A DNA stretch of 45,398 nt from an uncultured Clostridia bacterium. GTDB taxonomy: Bacteria; Bacillota; Clostridia; Christensenellales; Aristaeellaceae. The position numbers and the translations under genes are program-made. The notes beneath the pieces were generated by a model. That model worked only from the letters and a program-made list of their open reading frames with translations. It was not told the DNA's origin and searched no databases. Shown piece after piece: positions 42,810 to 45,398 of the stretch (its first letter is position 1; the number at the start of each line of letters is the position of its first letter). Location: assembly GCA_934663625.1 (NCBI GenBank), contig CAKUKP010000008.1, positions 1-45,398 on the forward strand, read 5' to 3'.

Positions 42810-43490
42810 TCAGAATTTCAGGGAATTCAGCTTGATGCCAGGGCCCATGGTGGAGGACAGCACGGCGGACTTGATATAAGCGCCCTTCGCCGCTGCCGGC
42901 TTCGCCTTGATGATGGCTTCCATCAGGGTGCGCAGGTTCTCTTCCAGCTTTGCATTTTCGAAGGAGGCCTTGCCTACGGGGCAATGGATGATCGCGGTCT
43001 TATCAACGCGGTATTCAACTTTACCAGCCTTGATATCGGAGATCATGCGCGCGATGTCCGGAGATACGCTGCCGGACTTCGGGTTCGGCATCAAGCCCTT
43101 GGGGCCCAGAACGCGGCCCAGACGGCCGACTACGCCCATCATATCCGGCGTAGCGACGCAGGCGTCGAACTCGAACCAGCCGCCCTGGATCTTCTTGATG
43201 ATTTCATCATCAGCGATCAGATCAGCGCCAGCTGCCTTGGCTTCTTCGATGCGATTTTCCTTCACGAAAGCCAGTACGCGAACCGTCTTGCCGGTGCCGT
43301 TGGGCAGAACAACCGCGCCGCGAACCTGCTGGTCTGCATGGCGGGGGTCTACGCCCAGGCGAACGGAGATTTCAATCGTTTCGTCAAACTTGGCCTTTGC
43401 GGTCTGCTTGACCAGCGCGACTGCCTCATCAGGATCATACTGCTTGGTGCGGTCGATCAGCTTCATGCTGTCAGAATATTTCTTACCCAT
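42810..43490 (-). CDS. rplA: Ribosomal protein L1
   Basis: 226 aa, normal length. MGKKYSDSMKLIDR at the start; conserved FDETIEISVRLGVDPRHADQQVRG in pieces, LPNGTGK, and the C-terminal KGAYIKSAVLSSTMGPGIKL. Binds 23S rRNA at the L1 stalk and often represses its own operon. RBS GGGAGG ten bases upstream. Last gene of the operon; rplJ does not follow. Confidence 0.98.
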   Translation of the reverse strand: MGKKYSDSMKLIDRTKQYDPDEAVALVKQTAKAKFDETIEISVRLGVDPRHADQQVRGAVVLPNGTGKTVRVLAFVKENRIEEAKAAGADLIADDEIIKKIQGGWFEFDACVATPDMMGVVGRLGRVLGPKGLMPNPKSGSVSPDIARMISDIKAGKVEYRVDKTAIIHCPVGKASFENAKLEENLRTLMEAIIKAKPAAAKGAYIKSAVLSSTMGPGIKLNSLKF

Positions 43491-43551
43491 TTATATACAT
43501 CCTCCCTGTGGTTAAACGGGCCAAAAGCCCTCCCACGTCAATCGTTCCGAA

Positions 43552-43977
43552 TTAGTCGACCACTACAACGCCCATGGAGCGTGCGGTACCGGCGATCATG
43601 CTCATTGCAGCTTCGATGGAAGCGGCATTCAGGTCCTTCATCTTCAGCTCGGCAATTTCCTTAACCTGAGCCTTCGTGATGTTGGCAACCTTATCCTTGT
43701 TCGGACGGCCGGAAGCATGTTCGATCTTGCAGGCTTTCTTAATCAGGACGGCTGCCGGCGGCGTCTTGGTGATGAACGTGAAGGAACGATCCTGATACAC
43801 GGTAATGACTACCGGAATGATCAGGCCTTCCTGGCCGCGGGTACGATCGTTGAATTCCTTGCAGAATCCAGGGATGTTCACGCCGTGCTGACCGAGCGCG
43901 GGGCCGATCGGCGGTGCGGGGGTTGCTTTGGCGGCTTGAACCTGCAGCTTAATCAGCGCAGTTACTTTCTTTGCCAT
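43552..43977 (-). CDS. rplK: Ribosomal protein L11
   Basis: 141 aa. IKLQVQAAKATPAPPIGPALGQHGVNI, in pieces the invariant L11 N-terminus (PPIGPALGQHGVNI), and C-terminal IAGTARSMGVVV. Part of the GTPase-associated centre with the 23S rRNA. RBS AAGGAGG nine bases upstream; 61 bases separate it from rplA. Confidence 0.98.
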   Translation of the reverse strand: MAKKVTALIKLQVQAAKATPAPPIGPALGQHGVNIPGFCKEFNDRTRGQEGLIIPVVITVYQDRSFTFITKTPPAAVLIKKACKIEHASGRPNKDKVANITKAQVKEIAELKMKDLNAASIEAAMSMIAGTARSMGVVVVD

Positions 43978-44081
43978 ATTGGGTATCCTCCTTACTATGA
44001 TGTGGTTGTGCGGAACAACGATATTGCGTTCCTCCCACTCCCTGAAACCCGAGTTGCGGGCTTACAGCATTGGTTACCGGA

Positions 44082-44609
44082 TCAGTCCGCGCGGACGACC
44101 TCATCGTACCCAAGCTCTACATCGGTTTCGCGCTTGAGCATCGGCACGACGACATGGATCTTCTGGTTTTCCAGATCGATCTGCGTCACCTTGCCGGTGA
44201 AATTCTCAAACAAACCGGAGAGAATGCGCACGTCATCGCCCACCTGAATATCGATCCGCGTCTGCGGTACGGAATCGAATACGGAGGCGAAATCGGTCTC
44301 GGACAGGGGCGATGGCTTATTGCCTGCGCCTACAAATCCGGTTACGCCGCGGGTATTGCGCACGATGTACCAGGTTTCGTTGGTCATTTCCATCTTCACC
44401 AGTACATAGCCAGGCAGCAGCTTATGCTGCACTACGCGGCGACGATTATTCTTGATTTCTACGGCTTCTTCCACCGGAATGCAAACTTCGACGATCTTAT
44501 CCTGCAAGCCGTTGTTTTCAACGGACTTTTCCAGATTAACCTTCACCTTGTTTTCATATCCGGAGTAGGTATGCACCACATACCATTTGATTTCTGGATT
44601 TTCGGACAT
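44082..44609 (-). CDS. nusG: Transcription elongation/antitermination factor NusG
   Basis: 175 aa. NGN domain: WYVVHTYSGYENKVKVNLE, LLPGYVLVKMEM, VRNTRGVTGFVG; KOW domain: QVGDDVRILSGLFENFTGKV. Binds RNA polymerase and couples with Rho or ribosomes. The 104-base gap to rplK holds a small hairpin, AGCCCG caa CTCGGGT-like on the minus strand near 44045-44065, which may be a leader element for rplK. Confidence 0.98.
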   Translation of the reverse strand: MSENPEIKWYVVHTYSGYENKVKVNLEKSVENNGLQDKIVEVCIPVEEAVEIKNNRRRVVQHKLLPGYVLVKMEMTNETWYIVRNTRGVTGFVGAGNKPSPLSETDFASVFDSVPQTRIDIQVGDDVRILSGLFENFTGKVTQIDLENQKIHVVVPMLKRETDVELGYDEVVRAD

Positions 44610-44624
44610 ACTCGCGCCCTCGAA

Positions 44625-44870
44625 TTAGAGCTTTACGAGCAGATCGATCAGCGCGCCGGAGCCGAGATCGATCAGGCCGATGATCACGCCCATGATCACC
44701 ATGAACACGAAAACAACCAGAGAGTAATTGACCAGGCTCTGTCCAGAGGGCCAGGTGACCTTCTTCAGCTCATGCCACATGTTCTTAAAGAACTTGCCGA
44801 TGCGCTTTCCGAAATTACCGATCCGCTGGAAGAAGTTGGGCTTGGAAGCCTTTTCAACTGCGTTTGCCAT
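44625..44870 (-). CDS. secE: Preprotein translocase subunit SecE
   Basis: 81 aa from ATG 44870 (AGGA nine bases upstream; GTG 44876 in frame is an alternative). One C-terminal membrane helix after the conserved amphipathic FFKNMWHELKKVTWPSGQ. Clamps the SecY channel. 15 bases upstream of nusG. Confidence 0.96.
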   Translation of the reverse strand: MANAVEKASKPNFFQRIGNFGKRIGKFFKNMWHELKKVTWPSGQSLVNYSLVVFVFMVIMGVIIGLIDLGSGALIDLLVKL

Positions 44871-44908
44871 TTTCACACATCCTTCTTACTCGTTGGGACG
44901 CCGGGAAA

Positions 44909-45070
44909 TTACTTGGTTTCCTTATGGCTGGTGTGCTTCTTGCAGAAGCGGCAATACTTGCTCATCTCAAGACGATCGGGATCGTTCTTCTTGTTCTTCA
45001 TGGTATTGTAGTTGCGCTGCTTGCACTCAGAGCATGCCAGCGTAACCTTGATACGCTTATCCGATGCCAT
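44909..45070 (-). CDS. rpmG: Ribosomal protein L33
   Basis: 53 aa. MASDKRIKVTLACSECKQRNY then KYCRFCKKHTSHKETK: two CxxC pairs, so this is the zinc-binding form. ATG 45070 has GGAGGT seven bases upstream. First gene of the operon. No tRNA-Trp gene is next to it, unlike in many other genomes. Confidence 0.97.
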   Translation of the reverse strand: MASDKRIKVTLACSECKQRNYNTMKNKKNDPDRLEMSKYCRFCKKHTSHKETK

Positions 45071-45183
45071 TTTCAGCACCTCCCATATGTTTTCTACGGC
45101 TCCCGCGTCAATCGCGGCCGCCGGATATTTCGTCACTTTTTTGCAACAGAAACAGCAGCCCACTTTCGGGGGCAGATGTTTAA

Positions 45184-45212
45184 ATTATAAAATAGGTCTA
45201 TCCAAAATGCAA
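45184..45212 (-). promoter_or_regulatory. Promoter of rpmG-secE-nusG-rplK-rplA
   Basis: Reading leftwards, TTGCAT (45212-45207), 17 nt, TATAAT (45189-45184). Leader to rpmG about 107 nt. Confidence 0.8.
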
Positions 45213-45260
45213 GTGCCATGGAGAAATCTATTTCAAATTTTACAAAAGAATGACCTGAAA

Positions 45261-45289
45261 GAAGGCTGCGACACCAGGCCGCAGCCTTC
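45261..45289. terminator. Hairpin terminator of an off-window gene
   Basis: A 10-bp stem GAAGGCTGCG / CGCAGCCTTC with a 9-nt loop. Reading leftwards it is followed by TTTCAGG, so it may end a gene beyond the right edge that is transcribed leftwards; it also touches the dispersed element to its right. Confidence 0.55.
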
Positions 45290-45290
45290 T

Positions 45291-45398
45291 AAACGTTGAT
45301 AAACATCTGCAACCGCAGGAAATCATTCGAATTTCTGCTTGCTTCGTCGTCTGCGCGCACAAGGTCGGTTATATACCTGAGTATGTGCCCTCCCTTCT
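45291..45398. repeat. Dispersed element, copy 3 (cut by window edge)
   Basis: Shares CTGCAACCGCAG, a GAAAT...AATTTCTGC hairpin (shorter loop than copies 1 and 2), CGGTTATATA and TATGTGCCCTC with copies at 8395 and 11207. The right end is outside the window. Confidence 0.65.

Noticed and set aside
1..45398. tRNA or rRNA genes
   Set aside because: No cloverleaf with TTC-loop and CCA-end pattern or rRNA-like segment was recognised by eye; a tRNAscan run would settle it.

Overview
The window reads as chromosome of a Gram-positive anaerobe of the Bacillota, most likely a Clostridia-class gut organism (Christensenellales-like is my guess). Reasons: strong AGGAGG-type ribosome binding sites, a rpmG-secE-nusG-rplK-rplA operon, class B sortase, BioY, ROK regulator, BspA-type leucine-rich repeats and small hairpin-rich dispersed repeats of a kind familiar from gut Clostridia. 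Species cannot be fixed from the sequence.

Layout. (1) 1-836: distal end of a CRISPR array with a 33-nt type I-C-like repeat (12 intact repeats plus one decayed terminal repeat); its leader and cas genes lie off the left edge. (2) 1425-8309: an operon of a BspA-like LRR protein, SbcD, SbcC, a WYL regulator and a small gene cut short by an IS3-family transposase remnant. (3) 8395-11439: repeat-rich stretch with two copies of a hairpin-flanked dispersed element, a small Cys-rich gene with an in-frame amber codon, and a Sel1/TPR-like protein with a CFI-box C-terminus. (4) 11512-23224: a complete type III-B (Cmr) CRISPR locus on the minus strand: corA-like effector, cmr1, HD-less cas10, cmr3, cmr4, cmr5, cmr6, DEDDh exonuclease, Card1/Can2-like CARF nuclease, cas6, followed by its own short array with a visible leader promoter. 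(5) 23434-26545: a VirD4-like ATPase with a P-loop partner, a one-spacer mini-CRISPR built from the repeat of the first array, and a small XRE-type regulator. (6) 26637-37219: divergent sugar-catabolism cluster (NagB-like, NagA-like and ceramidase-like on minus; ROK, CBM9-like, Gfo/Idh/MocA, amidohydrolase, DegT aminotransferase and SLC13-type permease on plus). (7) 37588-42094: an unknown 203-aa protein, three paralogous secreted proteins and a class B sortase. (8) 42132-45212: BioY and the rpmG-secE-nusG-rplK-rplA operon with clear promoter and terminator.

The most interesting system is the III-B locus. Cas10 has a GGDD palm but no HD nuclease domain, so DNA destruction must come from signalling or from Cmr4 RNA cleavage. 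The operon carries two kinds of effector that in studied systems answer to different second messengers: a CorA-type membrane protein (SAM-AMP in Bacteroides fragilis) and a Card1/Can2-type CARF nuclease (cA4), plus a DEDDh exonuclease that could remove a signal. Whether one Cas10 makes both signals is open. Second is the mini-array at 26004-26092, an exact copy of the array-1 repeat 25 kb away with one 32-nt spacer and a decayed second repeat, which resembles crRNA-like regulatory RNAs. No tRNA or rRNA gene was recognised.
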